DNA of 8,890 nt from Clostridia bacterium (GTDB lineage Bacteria > Bacillota > Clostridia > Oscillospirales > Acutalibacteraceae), in assembly GCA_017538005.1 (NCBI GenBank), contig JAFYJR010000035.1:1-8890 (forward strand), given 5' to 3'. The position numbers and the translations under genes were made by a program. The first letter of the stretch is position 1. Each line of letters starts with the position of its first letter. The notes beneath the pieces were generated by a model. It did no database searches, had not been told where the DNA came from, and saw only the letters and a list, made by a program, of their open reading frames with translations. Shown here one piece after another: positions 1-6,485 of the stretch.

Positions 1-758
1 ATGACATTATCTGCCTTGCCGCCTGAAATACTTAAGATGCGGACATTGAAGTCGTTCTCGAGCAGATAGAGCAGGAAGTCGCCCATAACTATGTTTGAGT
101 TTAAGCGTCCCTTGTCTATTTCAACGCCCGAATGGCCGCCTATAAGGCCTGTTACGGTGATTTTATAGCAGTCATCGTCACTGTCAGCGCTGTTCGGTAT
201 GTACTGGGGCCTTACGGGGAGTTTTATCTCCGCACGCGCGCCGCCTGCGCAACCTACTGTCAGAACGCCCTCGTTCTCGGAGTCGATGTTCAGGAGGCGT
301 TTTGACTTCAGTATGCTCGTATCCAGCGCGTGCGCGCCGAACATACCTGTCTCCTCGTCTGTCGTGAACACAACTTCAAGGTCGGGATGGGATAAATTGT
401 CACTGTCCAAGATGGCGAGACAGATGGCCACGGCTATGCCGTCATCGCCGCCGAGGGTCGTTCCCTGGGCAGACAGCCAGTTTTCGTCTCTGACGAGCGT
501 TATGGCCTCTTTCTCAAAATCGATGTTTACCCCCGGGGCTGCCTCACAGACCATGTCCAGGTGGCCCTGGAGCATTATGGGGGCACTGTCTCTGTTGCCC
601 GGCTTCTTTATTATGATGTTATTGCTGTCATCCTGATAAACTTCGAGGCCCCGCTCTTTTGCAAAAGCGAGGCAGAAGTCGGATATTCCTTTGGTGTTGC
701 CGCTGCCGTGAGGTATTGCGGCAAGCTGTTCAAACCAATAAAGAACTTTGTCGAGCAT
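1..758 (-). CDS. pepD: PepD-type aminoacyl-histidine dipeptidase (M20C), N-terminal part
   Basis: Cytosolic metallopeptidase that would split dipeptides, including Xaa-His, after uptake. Only the first 252 residues are in the window; the family is about 480 aa, so roughly half is missing at the left edge. The visible half carries the M20C signature: QGHLDMV with metal ligand H66 and catalytic D68, GTTLGGDDGIAVA with bridging D105, TTDEETGMFGA with E135/E136, and NIDSE with D159. GGHSGVEIDKGRLNSN (207-222) opens the lid domain. All expected metal and catalytic residues of this half are present, so nothing suggests a broken gene. The ATG at 758 lies 7 nt after the stop of the small membrane-protein gene; a short-spaced AGGTG overlaps that stop, suggesting translational coupling. 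As last visible gene of the opp operon it probably completes breakdown of imported peptides. Family call is firm; exact specificity is inferred. Confidence 0.93.
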   Translation of the reverse strand, partial: MLDKVLYWFEQLAAIPHGSGNTKGISDFCLAFAKERGLEVYQDDSNNIIIKKPGNRDSAPIMLQGHLDMVCEAAPGVNIDFEKEAITLVRDENWLSAQGTTLGGDDGIAVAICLAILDSDNLSHPDLEVVFTTDEETGMFGAHALDTSILKSKRLLNIDSENEGVLTVGCAGGARAEIKLPVRPQYIPNSADSDDDCYKITVTGLIGGHSGVEIDKGRLNSNIVMGDFLLYLLENDFNVRILSISGGKADNV

Positions 759-765
759 AGTACAC

Positions 766-990
766 CTAATGTAACAAAATCCAGGCGAGCGCAAGCGCGC
801 CGCCAAGCGCGAGTATGATGGGCATAAATGTCAAAAAAGCGGAAATGATAATGGCGGGAAGATCCCCTTTCTCGAGGTCATAGTGCTCCTCTTCCTTAGG
901 GGGTTCTTCATTCTCGTCTTTCATGCTTTCGAGATAGAGCTTGTTGCGCTCCTCCATTATCTCGAAACCCTCTTTTGTCTTCTTAAGCAT
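766..990 (-). CDS. Small single-span membrane protein of unknown function
   Basis: I do not recognise this 74-aa protein. Residues 1-43 are highly charged and probably helical, with Lys/Glu-rich stretches (EERNKLYLESMKDENEEPPKEEE). Residues 44-73 form one long hydrophobic segment with a central proline (P57), ending at His74. The charged side is probably cytoplasmic, but orientation is uncertain. The chosen ATG at 990 overlaps the oppF stop by 8 nt (ATGCTTAA), the same arrangement as at the oppD-oppF junction. A GTG at 1014 would add eight residues (KRKRASL after the start) with a poor ribosome site and is less likely. Its place between oppF and pepD, with coupled junctions on both sides, argues that it is a real gene and possibly an accessory subunit of the transporter; that role is inference. 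Confidence 0.75.
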   Translation of the reverse strand: MLKKTKEGFEIMEERNKLYLESMKDENEEPPKEEEHYDLEKGDLPAIIISAFLTFMPIILALGGALALAWILLH

Positions 991-2527
991 CAGACTCGCT
1001 CTCTTTCTTTTCACCTAAGATATGGTGGCATGCAACGAAGTGGTTCGGCGATATCTCGGTAAGTTCCGGAACGATATGCTGACAGATCTCCGTGCAGTAC
1101 TTACAACGGGTGTGGAACTTGCAGCCCTTGGGCGGGTTGACCGGTGAAGGTATGTCGCCCTCAAGGATTACGAGTTCACGGTTGTCGTCGTAGTTTGTGG
1201 TGGGAATCGCCGACAGAAGGGCCTCCGTGTACGGATGGGCCGGATGGTCGAAGAGTTCCTGTGAATCCGAGAGTTCAACCAGGTTGCCGAGATACATAAC
1301 GCCGATTCTGTCGGAGATGTACTTGACAACCGAGAGGTCATGCGTGATGAAGAGGTATGTGAGGTTCTTCTTTTCACGCAGGTCCTGAAGAAGGTTGATG
1401 ATCTGGGACTGAATTGAAACGTCGAGAGCGGATACGGCCTCGTCGCATACAACAAACTTGGGGTCTGTTGAGAGCGCACGGGCTATACCTATTCTCTGGC
1501 GCTGTCCGCCCGAGAACTGGTGCGGATAGCGGTGTATGAAGTACGGCGCGAGACCGCACATTTCCATAATCTCAAGGACGTGGTCCTGCATACGCGGACT
1601 GCGCTTTCTGAACAGACCGTGCGCGGACATGCCCTCGCCTATTATCTGACCTACGGTGAAACGCGGGTTCAGTGATGAGTAGGGATCCTGGAAGATGAGC
1701 TGGAAGTCGCCGCGGAGGTGTCTGATCTCGCCTGTGGATAAACGGGCAAGGTCTATACCGTCCTGACGATAGGGCTCGTACTTCTGGAATTCCTCATCAT
1801 CTGCGTACTTTGCACGCATTTCGGCGATCTTCTGAGAGGACTCCTCTATCTGCTTGCGGATGTCGTCCATCTGGGCGTTAATTGCGTCAACTTCGGCCTT
1901 TGCGGAAGTCACCTTGGCCTCGTTGTTGCCCTCATGCTCCTGAACATACTCCTCGTCCGCAAGTCTGGACTCAAGTCTTACTCGCTTCTCCTCCGCCTTT
2001 CTCATCTTTACAGAGAGGCCGTAGATAACCTCAAACTCGGACTGGACGGCGGATGTGTCGTCGAGAGTTATGAAACCGCCGAAGATGTTGGCGATGTTAC
2101 GAAGAGCGGCGTCAGCCTCGAGCTTCGCAATACGATGTTCCTCGTATTTCGCGGCGTAGCCCTGGTCCTCTTCCTTCATTTTCGCAAGCTCTTCTGCCGT
2201 CTCTGCTTCTTTTTCGGCGAGTTTCTTCGCCTTCTCCTTCATAGCCGGCAGATGCTTTATGGTCTTCCTTACATACTTAGGCGCGAACTCGTCGAGTGAG
2301 CGGCCGTAGTACAGGGTCTGTCCGTCGGTCTGCTTGTAGAGCTCGAGCATCGTTCTGCCGAACGTTGACTTACCGCAGCCCGACTCGCCGACGAGACCGA
2401 GTACTTCGCCCTCGTAGATGGAGATGTCTATGCCGTCATTTGCCTTGACATACATACCCTTCTTGCCTACGGGGAAGTACTGCTTGAGGTTTGTTATTTT
2501 AAATAATACTTTTCTTTCTTCAGCCAT
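983..2527 (-). CDS. oppF: Oligopeptide ABC transporter ATPase OppF with long coiled-coil insertion
   Basis: Cytoplasmic nucleotide-binding subunit of the peptide importer, 514 aa against a usual 310-330. Core motifs are complete: Walker A GESGCGKST (47-55), Q-loop Q280 in FQDPYSSLNPR, signature FSGGQRQR (338-345), Walker B VVCDE (D362, E363), D-loop SALD and H-loop H396. The C-terminal oligopeptide-family region has PVNPPKGCKFHTRC and cysteines 469, 475, 482 and 500, fitting the iron-sulfur-type pattern of this family. Residues about 83-257 are an extra helical, Glu/Lys/Ala-rich block between the first beta-subdomain and the Q-loop. The start at 2527 is set by AAGGAGG nine bases upstream; it overlaps the oppD stop by 8 nt. 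An in-frame ATG at 2575 lacks a ribosome site and adds residues foreign to the family. OppF pairs with OppD as a heterodimer. Confidence 0.95.
   Translation of the reverse strand: MAEERKVLFKITNLKQYFPVGKKGMYVKANDGIDISIYEGEVLGLVGESGCGKSTFGRTMLELYKQTDGQTLYYGRSLDEFAPKYVRKTIKHLPAMKEKAKKLAEKEAETAEELAKMKEEDQGYAAKYEEHRIAKLEADAALRNIANIFGGFITLDDTSAVQSEFEVIYGLSVKMRKAEEKRVRLESRLADEEYVQEHEGNNEAKVTSAKAEVDAINAQMDDIRKQIEESSQKIAEMRAKYADDEEFQKYEPYRQDGIDLARLSTGEIRHLRGDFQLIFQDPYSSLNPRFTVGQIIGEGMSAHGLFRKRSPRMQDHVLEIMEMCGLAPYFIHRYPHQFSGGQRQRIGIARALSTDPKFVVCDEAVSALDVSIQSQIINLLQDLREKKNLTYLFITHDLSVVKYISDRIGVMYLGNLVELSDSQELFDHPAHPYTEALLSAIPTTNYDDNRELVILEGDIPSPVNPPKGCKFHTRCKYCTEICQHIVPELTEISPNHFVACHHILGEKKESESDA
1757..2281 (-). 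other. Coiled-coil insertion within OppF (residues about 83-257)
   Basis: This stretch of oppF has no counterpart in ordinary OppF, where the beta-hairpin after Walker A passes directly to LSxxEIRxLRxDFQLIFQDP. Two charged helical stretches, about residues 88-148 and 172-245, flank a non-helical segment (GGFITLDDTSAV, 150-161). The composition is rich in Ala, Glu, Lys, Arg and Met, with heptad-like spacing such as KEKAKKLAEKEAETAEELAKM. An antiparallel coiled-coil hairpin projecting into the cytoplasm is the simplest reading. The reading frame is continuous and the flanking ABC sequence resumes cleanly at DLARLSTGEIRHLRGD. Boundaries were set by eye and could shift by about ten residues. Confidence 0.8.
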
Positions 2528-3527
2528 TTTGACGTTCCTCCTTGTTCGGATAGAAACATCTGATGTCCTGGACATCGGAGATCTTCGTCATGGGCGGCTC
2601 TTCCTCCTGACACTTCTCAGTCGCGTACTTGCAACGGGGCGCGAACTTGCAGCCTTTGGGAAGGTCGAGCGGGTGCGGCACCGCACCGGGGATTACGTCG
2701 AGACGGTCAGTCGTAGGCGTGTCAAGACGCGGGATCGAGCACAGAAGTCCTTCTGTATAGGGGTGAGAGAACTTCGTGGCCGGGTTAAACAGCGTCTTGG
2801 CGGGCACCCGCTCGACTACCTGTCCGCAGTACATTACCGCGACGTAGTCCGCCATCTGGTTTATAACGCCCAGGTCATGAGTGATGAAGAGGATACTTGT
2901 ACCCTGCTCCTTCTTAAGCTCATTCATGAGGCGAAGAATCTGAGCCTGGATGGTAACGTCGAGAGCCGTTGTGGGCTCGTCGGCGATGAGAAGCTTCGGT
3001 TTGCAGGCAAGCGCCATGGCTATCATGACACGCTGGCGCATACCGCCCGAAAGCTGGTGCGGATACTGTTTCGCGACTATCTCCGGGTTGGGGATTTTTA
3101 CATCGCGAAGTATCTCAACTGACTTTTCAGCAGCTTCCTTCTTATCCATACCCTGATGGACCATGAAAACTTCGGAAATCTGCTTTTCTATCGTAAATAC
3201 GGGGTTTAACGAGGTCATCGGCTCCTGGAAAATAACGGAGATCTCGTTTCCGCGGATCTGGTACATCTCCTCTTTTGAGAGGTTTGTAATGTCGCGTCCG
3301 TCAAAGGTTATTTTACCTGAGTCAATGTAGCCGTTACCGTCGAGAAGATGCAGTATGCTCATGGCGGATACGCTCTTGCCCGAACCTGACTCACCGACTA
3401 TGCCGAGAGTCTCACCCTCTTTTACGGAGTACGAAGCGTTGTTGACGGCCTTGACCGTACCGCGCTTGGTCGTGAAATATGTGTGGAGGTCGGTTACTTC
3501 CAATAATACTTTCTTATCATCAGCCAT
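2520..3527 (-). CDS. oppD: Oligopeptide ABC transporter ATPase OppD
   Basis: Cytoplasmic ATPase subunit of the peptide importer, 335 aa, normal family length. Motifs: Walker A GESGSGKS (45-52), Q-loop Q101 in [12 protein letters not shown], signature LSGGMRQR (159-166), Walker B LLIADEP (D183, E184), D-loop TALD and H-loop H217 in ITHD. The C-terminal extension GCKFAPRC with cysteines 293, 299, 306 and 324 is the peptide-transporter family tail. Unlike its partner OppF it has no insertion: [22 protein letters not shown] runs straight into the Q-loop. The ATG at 3527 lies 12 nt after the oppC stop, whose TAA is followed directly by GGGGGTG. Its own stop overlaps the oppF start (ATGGCTGA), so OppD and OppF are probably made in matched amounts. 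Nickel and other metal importers have related ATPases, but the permeases and binding protein here favour peptides. Confidence 0.96.
   Translation of the reverse strand: MADDKKVLLEVTDLHTYFTTKRGTVKAVNNASYSVKEGETLGIVGESGSGKSVSAMSILHLLDGNGYIDSGKITFDGRDITNLSKEEMYQIRGNEISVIFQEPMTSLNPVFTIEKQISEVFMVHQGMDKKEAAEKSVEILRDVKIPNPEIVAKQYPHQLSGGMRQRVMIAMALACKPKLLIADEPTTALDVTIQAQILRLMNELKKEQGTSILFITHDLGVINQMADYVAVMYCGQVVERVPAKTLFNPATKFSHPYTEGLLCSIPRLDTPTTDRLDVIPGAVPHPLDLPKGCKFAPRCKYATEKCQEEEPPMTKISDVQDIRCFYPNKEERQNG
2537..2543 (-). promoter_or_regulatory. Ribosome binding site of oppF inside the end of oppD
   Basis: AAGGAGG nine bases before the ATG at 2527, lying within the last codons of oppD. It decides the oppF start against the in-frame ATG at 2575 and implies translational coupling of the two ATPases. 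Confidence 0.85.
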
Positions 3528-3539
3528 AATCGCACCCCC

Positions 3540-5381
3540 TTATCTTCCGCTCGTCTTCGGATCAAGCGCGTCGCGGAGGCCGTCACCGATGAGGTTGATG
3601 CAGATACAGGCAACACCGAAGATGGTGCCGACAAATACCCAGTTCCACCAGTAGTTCTGGATGATGATACTGTTATTTGCGTTTGTGAGCATATTGCCCC
3701 ATGTGGGTGTCGGAAGCGGAACGCCGAATCCGAGGTATGAAAGTGTGGACTCGGTAAGCATTGCCGTACCGAATGCGAGTGTAATTGTTACAAGGCATAC
3801 TGACATGACGTTCGGTATGATGTGGCTGAAAATGATTTTGCTCTCTTTTACACCGAGAGCTTTGGCAGCAACAACATACTCCATCTCACGCTGTGAGAAC
3901 ATCTGCGCGCGAACAAGGCGGCAGAGACCCGGCCATGAGAGTATACCGAGGATTACCATGATAATGTACATACGCTGTTCTATGGAGACCTTCGTGCCCA
4001 TAACGGCCGAAAGAATCATGGCGAAAGGTATGAACGGCATTGAGGATACTACCTCTGCGATACGCATGACAACCATGTCGACAACGCCGCCGAAATAACC
4101 GGCTATACCGCCGAGGATAACGCCGATGATGATCTCGATAACAACGGAGAGAGCACCGATTGTCATGGTCATCTTACCGCCGTTTACGAGTCTCGAATAG
4201 ACGTTACGTCCGAGGTTATCCGTGCCGAGAGGGAATCCCTTGAGACCCCATGTTGTAACGTTACCGTCAGCTGTTACAGCGTAGTTCTGGAAAGAACCGG
4301 CATAGAGCGCTGTAATTTCGGCGCCCTGAAGCTTTTCGGGAACGGTTGTTTGCTTGTACTTGTTGTCGCCCCAGCCCACTACAGTACCGTCCTCAAGGAG
4401 AGCCGTGTAGTGATAGCGGCCGCCGACAAGTTTTACTACCTTTGACGAGAACTTCGGAATCTTGTTCTCATTCTTTGTATAGGCGCCCCACATGACGATG
4501 GAACCGTCATCCTTAAGGGCCGCCACACTGTTTGTCGTGGACGCGAGCGCGACCACGCCCTTCTCTGCGGCTTCGGGTACTTTCTGTACTGTCGTACTCG
4601 CGTGTTCTCCGCCGCGTACAACTCTGCCGTCATCAAGAAGCAGAACGAAAGAGTTGTTTGTAAGCGCGAAGTCAACGACATGGCCGTCGTATTCCTCGGC
4701 ATTGTATGAGAAGTCAACGAAGTTTGAGTTACCCCATACGAAGAACCTTCCGTCCTCGGTCATAACGCCTGAGAACTGGTTGGAAGCCGCTATCTTGGCT
4801 ATCTTCATGGTATGGGAGAGGTTGTTCTGCTGAAGTTCCTTGGGAAGTGTGCACTGGTTGAGTCTGTCACTGCCCCAGGCGTAGATGGTGCCCCTCTTGT
4901 CATAAGCGAGAGCATGGTCAGCACCTGCCGCAACACCTACGATATCGGCTTTCTGGACATCATTCGGAAGCTTCGAAAGGTCTATAATCTTTGTTACCTT
5001 GCTCTTGCCCCAGACATAGACATGACCCTCTTTGTCAACACCTATGGAATAGTTGTTGCCGACGGAGATGTCCTGTACGCCGTTCTGCTCGAGGGCCTTC
5101 GGGTATTTGAGCATGTTGTAGCCCGGAGCTATGTTTACGAGCGTACTGTCCTGCTCACCGAGGTCAAGGTATACGAAGTGAGGCGCTATAAATACGAAGA
5201 GCGCTATTATGATGAAAACGATGAGAGAGATGACTGACATCGGCTTGGAGAAATAGTTCTTTACGACGAGTCTCATCGGGCTCTGCATCTGTTCCTCAGT
5301 GTATATGTCAAGTTCCTTTTGCGGGAATATTAATCTCCTGATCCAACGAACGAGGAAGAATTCTTTTTTATTGTTTTCCAT
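3540..5381 (-). CDS. oppC: Oligopeptide permease OppC with inserted seven-repeat RCC1-like beta-propeller
   Basis: Membrane permease that pairs with OppB to form the peptide channel; 613 aa against about 300-350 for the family. The order is: cytoplasmic N-terminal tail (1-47), TM1 (about 48-70), an extracellular stretch carrying seven RCC1-type repeats (about 95-381), then the conserved PLGTDNLGRNVYSRL (384-398) and five more helices (about 404-428, 436-462, 470-490, 525-550, 580-602). The ATPase-coupling EAA loop is intact (EYVVAAKALG, 501-510, followed by IIFSHIIPNV), as is the end DGLRDALDP. The permease therefore looks functional, with the propeller as an in-frame addition. The start at 5381 follows the oppB stop by 12 nt, with GGGGGAAGG as ribosome site. 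Because TM1 runs inside to outside, the propeller should face the outside, close to where OppA docks. What it binds cannot be read from the sequence. Confidence 0.95.
   Translation of the reverse strand: MENNKKEFFLVRWIRRLIFPQKELDIYTEEQMQSPMRLVVKNYFSKPMSVISLIVFIIIALFVFIAPHFVYLDLGEQDSTLVNIAPGYNMLKYPKALEQNGVQDISVGNNYSIGVDKEGHVYVWGKSKVTKIIDLSKLPNDVQKADIVGVAAGADHALAYDKRGTIYAWGSDRLNQCTLPKELQQNNLSHTMKIAKIAASNQFSGVMTEDGRFFVWGNSNFVDFSYNAEEYDGHVVDFALTNNSFVLLLDDGRVVRGGEHASTTVQKVPEAAEKGVVALASTTNSVAALKDDGSIVMWGAYTKNENKIPKFSSKVVKLVGGRYHYTALLEDGTVVGWGDNKYKQTTVPEKLQGAEITALYAGSFQNYAVTADGNVTTWGLKGFPLGTDNLGRNVYSRLVNGGKMTMTIGALSVVIEIIIGVILGGIAGYFGGVVDMVVMRIAEVVSSMPFIPFAMILSAVMGTKVSIEQRMYIIMVILGILSWPGLCRLVRAQMFSQREMEYVVAAKALGVKESKIIFSHIIPNVMSVCLVTITLAFGTAMLTESTLSYLGFGVPLPTPTWGNMLTNANNSIIIQNYWWNWVFVGTIFGVACICINLIGDGLRDALDPKTSGR
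4239..5099 (-). other. RCC1-type seven-bladed beta-propeller domain within OppC (residues about 95-381)
   Basis: Seven repeats of the pattern [IVA]-A-x-G-x-x-x-[STY]-x-[AG]-[VL]-x-x-[DE]-G-x-[VI]-x-x-W-G are visible. Their terminal WG or GG pairs fall at residues 124-125, 169-170, 216-217, 257-258, 298-299, 337-338 and 378-379, a spacing of 39-47. Between repeats, linkers such as NQCTLPKELQ and KQTTVPEKLQ match the bacterial RCC1 pattern of a Pro-containing loop before the next blade. Repeat 4 is degenerate (VVRGG: Gly257 replaces the Trp). Seven repeats is the number needed to close one propeller. Sequence flanking the block is normal OppC, so this is a domain insertion and not a gene fusion at an end. 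Confidence 0.9.
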
Positions 5382-5393
5382 AATCCTTCCCCC

Positions 5394-6413
5394 TTACTTG
5401 TCTATGCGTACACGAGGATCAACCAGCGTGTAGCTTATATCGGTCAGCAATACGCCTATAAGGCTGACCAGTGTGTAGAACATCTGCATTGCGAGTACCA
5501 GCTCATAGTCAGTCGTGGTAAGACCGATCCAGTAGAGTTTACCGGTACCGTTTAACGCAAATGTCTGCTCGATAACGAGTGAACCGCCTGTGAATACCGC
5601 TATCATCCAGCCCATAATCGACGTAGATACGGGAAGAAGAGCGTTTCTCCAGGCATGGCTGTATATAACAACCTTCTCGCGCAAACCTTTTGCGCGGGCC
5701 GTACGGATATAGTCCTGTGAGAGTGTGTCCAGCATGGCTGCGCGGACCGTACGGGTCATGCCGGCAAGTCCGGTGAACACAAGGACGATAATGGGCAGGG
5801 CCATGTAGTACATTCGGTCCGCGAATTCATGCAGACCGACGTAGGTCGAGCCCGGTGTCTTCGCGCCTCCCGTCGGGAAGGCGGGTATCAGCACCGCAAA
5901 GAGATAAATAAACAAGATACCGACCAAGTAAGTCGGGAGACTGTAGCCTACGACCGTAGCGGCCTGAATTCCGCTGTCGGCCTTTGAGTGCGCGTGTACC
6001 GCGCAGTAGATACCGAGAGGAATCGTTATCATCAGTGTGATGATGGTCGAAAGTAAATTCAGTATTGTAGTATTAAGCATCGGCGCGCCGATTATGTCAA
6101 TAACATCTCTCTTATAACCGAGTGAATAGCCGAAATTACCCTGGAATATGCCGTTGAATGTGCCGTCAATATCCTTTGTAAAGCCCATCCATCGCGCATA
6201 ACGGACAATCAGCGGGTCATCCAGACCGAGCTGCGCCCGAAGTGCAAGGTACTGTCTCTGCCACTCATCAGGTTTCAATGCTTTTCTGAGAGGTTCAAGC
6301 TGTACAAGAGCCGGATCACTCGGGATCAGGTTGTACACAAAGAACATCATCAGAGATACTACTAAGAAAACTATGATGAGGTAAACGACACGTTTTGCGA
6401 GATACTTCTTCAT
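5394..6413 (-). CDS. oppB: Oligopeptide ABC transporter permease OppB
   Basis: Inner-membrane permease, 339 aa, typical of OppB/DppB. TM1 (8-30) follows a basic N-terminus. The extracellular segment includes NLIPSDPA, QLGLDDPLIVRYARW and GNFGYSL, all family hallmarks. Five further helices lie at about 115-140, 150-178, 202-222, 262-285 and 305-330. The EAA coupling loop DYIRTARAKGLREKVVIYSH (234-253) contacts an ATPase, and VDPRVRID ends the protein as expected. Unlike OppC it carries no extra domain. The start at 6413 has a GA-rich ribosome site (GAGGGGGAA) about 11 bases upstream. It is the first gene after the intercistronic hairpin, so its expression relative to oppA may be set there. Confidence 0.96.
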   Translation of the reverse strand: MKKYLAKRVVYLIIVFLVVSLMMFFVYNLIPSDPALVQLEPLRKALKPDEWQRQYLALRAQLGLDDPLIVRYARWMGFTKDIDGTFNGIFQGNFGYSLGYKRDVIDIIGAPMLNTTILNLLSTIITLMITIPLGIYCAVHAHSKADSGIQAATVVGYSLPTYLVGILFIYLFAVLIPAFPTGGAKTPGSTYVGLHEFADRMYYMALPIIVLVFTGLAGMTRTVRAAMLDTLSQDYIRTARAKGLREKVVIYSHAWRNALLPVSTSIMGWMIAVFTGGSLVIEQTFALNGTGKLYWIGLTTTDYELVLAMQMFYTLVSLIGVLLTDISYTLVDPRVRIDK

Positions 6414-6441
6414 ATTTTCCGATTCCCCCTCTTACAGTGTA

Positions 6442-6471
6442 AAGGGACCTCCCCCGAAGAGGAGGTCCCTT
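6442..6471 (-). terminator. Intercistronic hairpin between oppA and oppB, probable attenuator or mRNA stabiliser
   Basis: An 11-bp perfect stem (AAGGGACCTCC paired with GGAGGTCCCTT) closes an 8-nt loop, starting 14 nt after the oppA stop. On the transcribed strand it is followed by TTTACACTG, without a long T-run, so it looks like a partial terminator or a 3' stabilising structure and not a full stop. In binding-protein operons such elements let the binding protein be made in excess over the membrane subunits; applying that here is inference. Confidence 0.75.
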
Positions 6472-6485
6472 ATGTCTGTGCTTAA

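Noticed and set aside
199..636. Plus-strand open frame of 145 codons at the left end
   Set aside because: Antisense to pepD, whose M20C motifs are continuous in the minus-strand frame; the plus-strand product resembles no family.
2528..2575. Upstream ATG for oppF adding 16 residues
   Set aside because: No ribosome site before 2575, the added residues are unlike OppF, and the ATG at 2527 has AAGGAGG at good spacing.
2418..3122. Plus-strand open frame of 234 codons opposite oppD and the start of oppF
   Set aside because: It lies antisense to two clear ABC ATPase genes, has no ribosome site or recognisable domain, and its composition mirrors the codons of the opposite strand.
4239..5099. The RCC1 block considered as a separate gene wrongly joined to oppC
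   Set aside because: There is no stop, start or ribosome site at either boundary, and normal OppC sequence continues in the same frame on both sides.
6432..6442. TTACA-G-TGTAA palindrome between oppA and oppB considered as an operator
   Set aside because: Five-base arms are easily found by chance, and no promoter hexamers are positioned around it.
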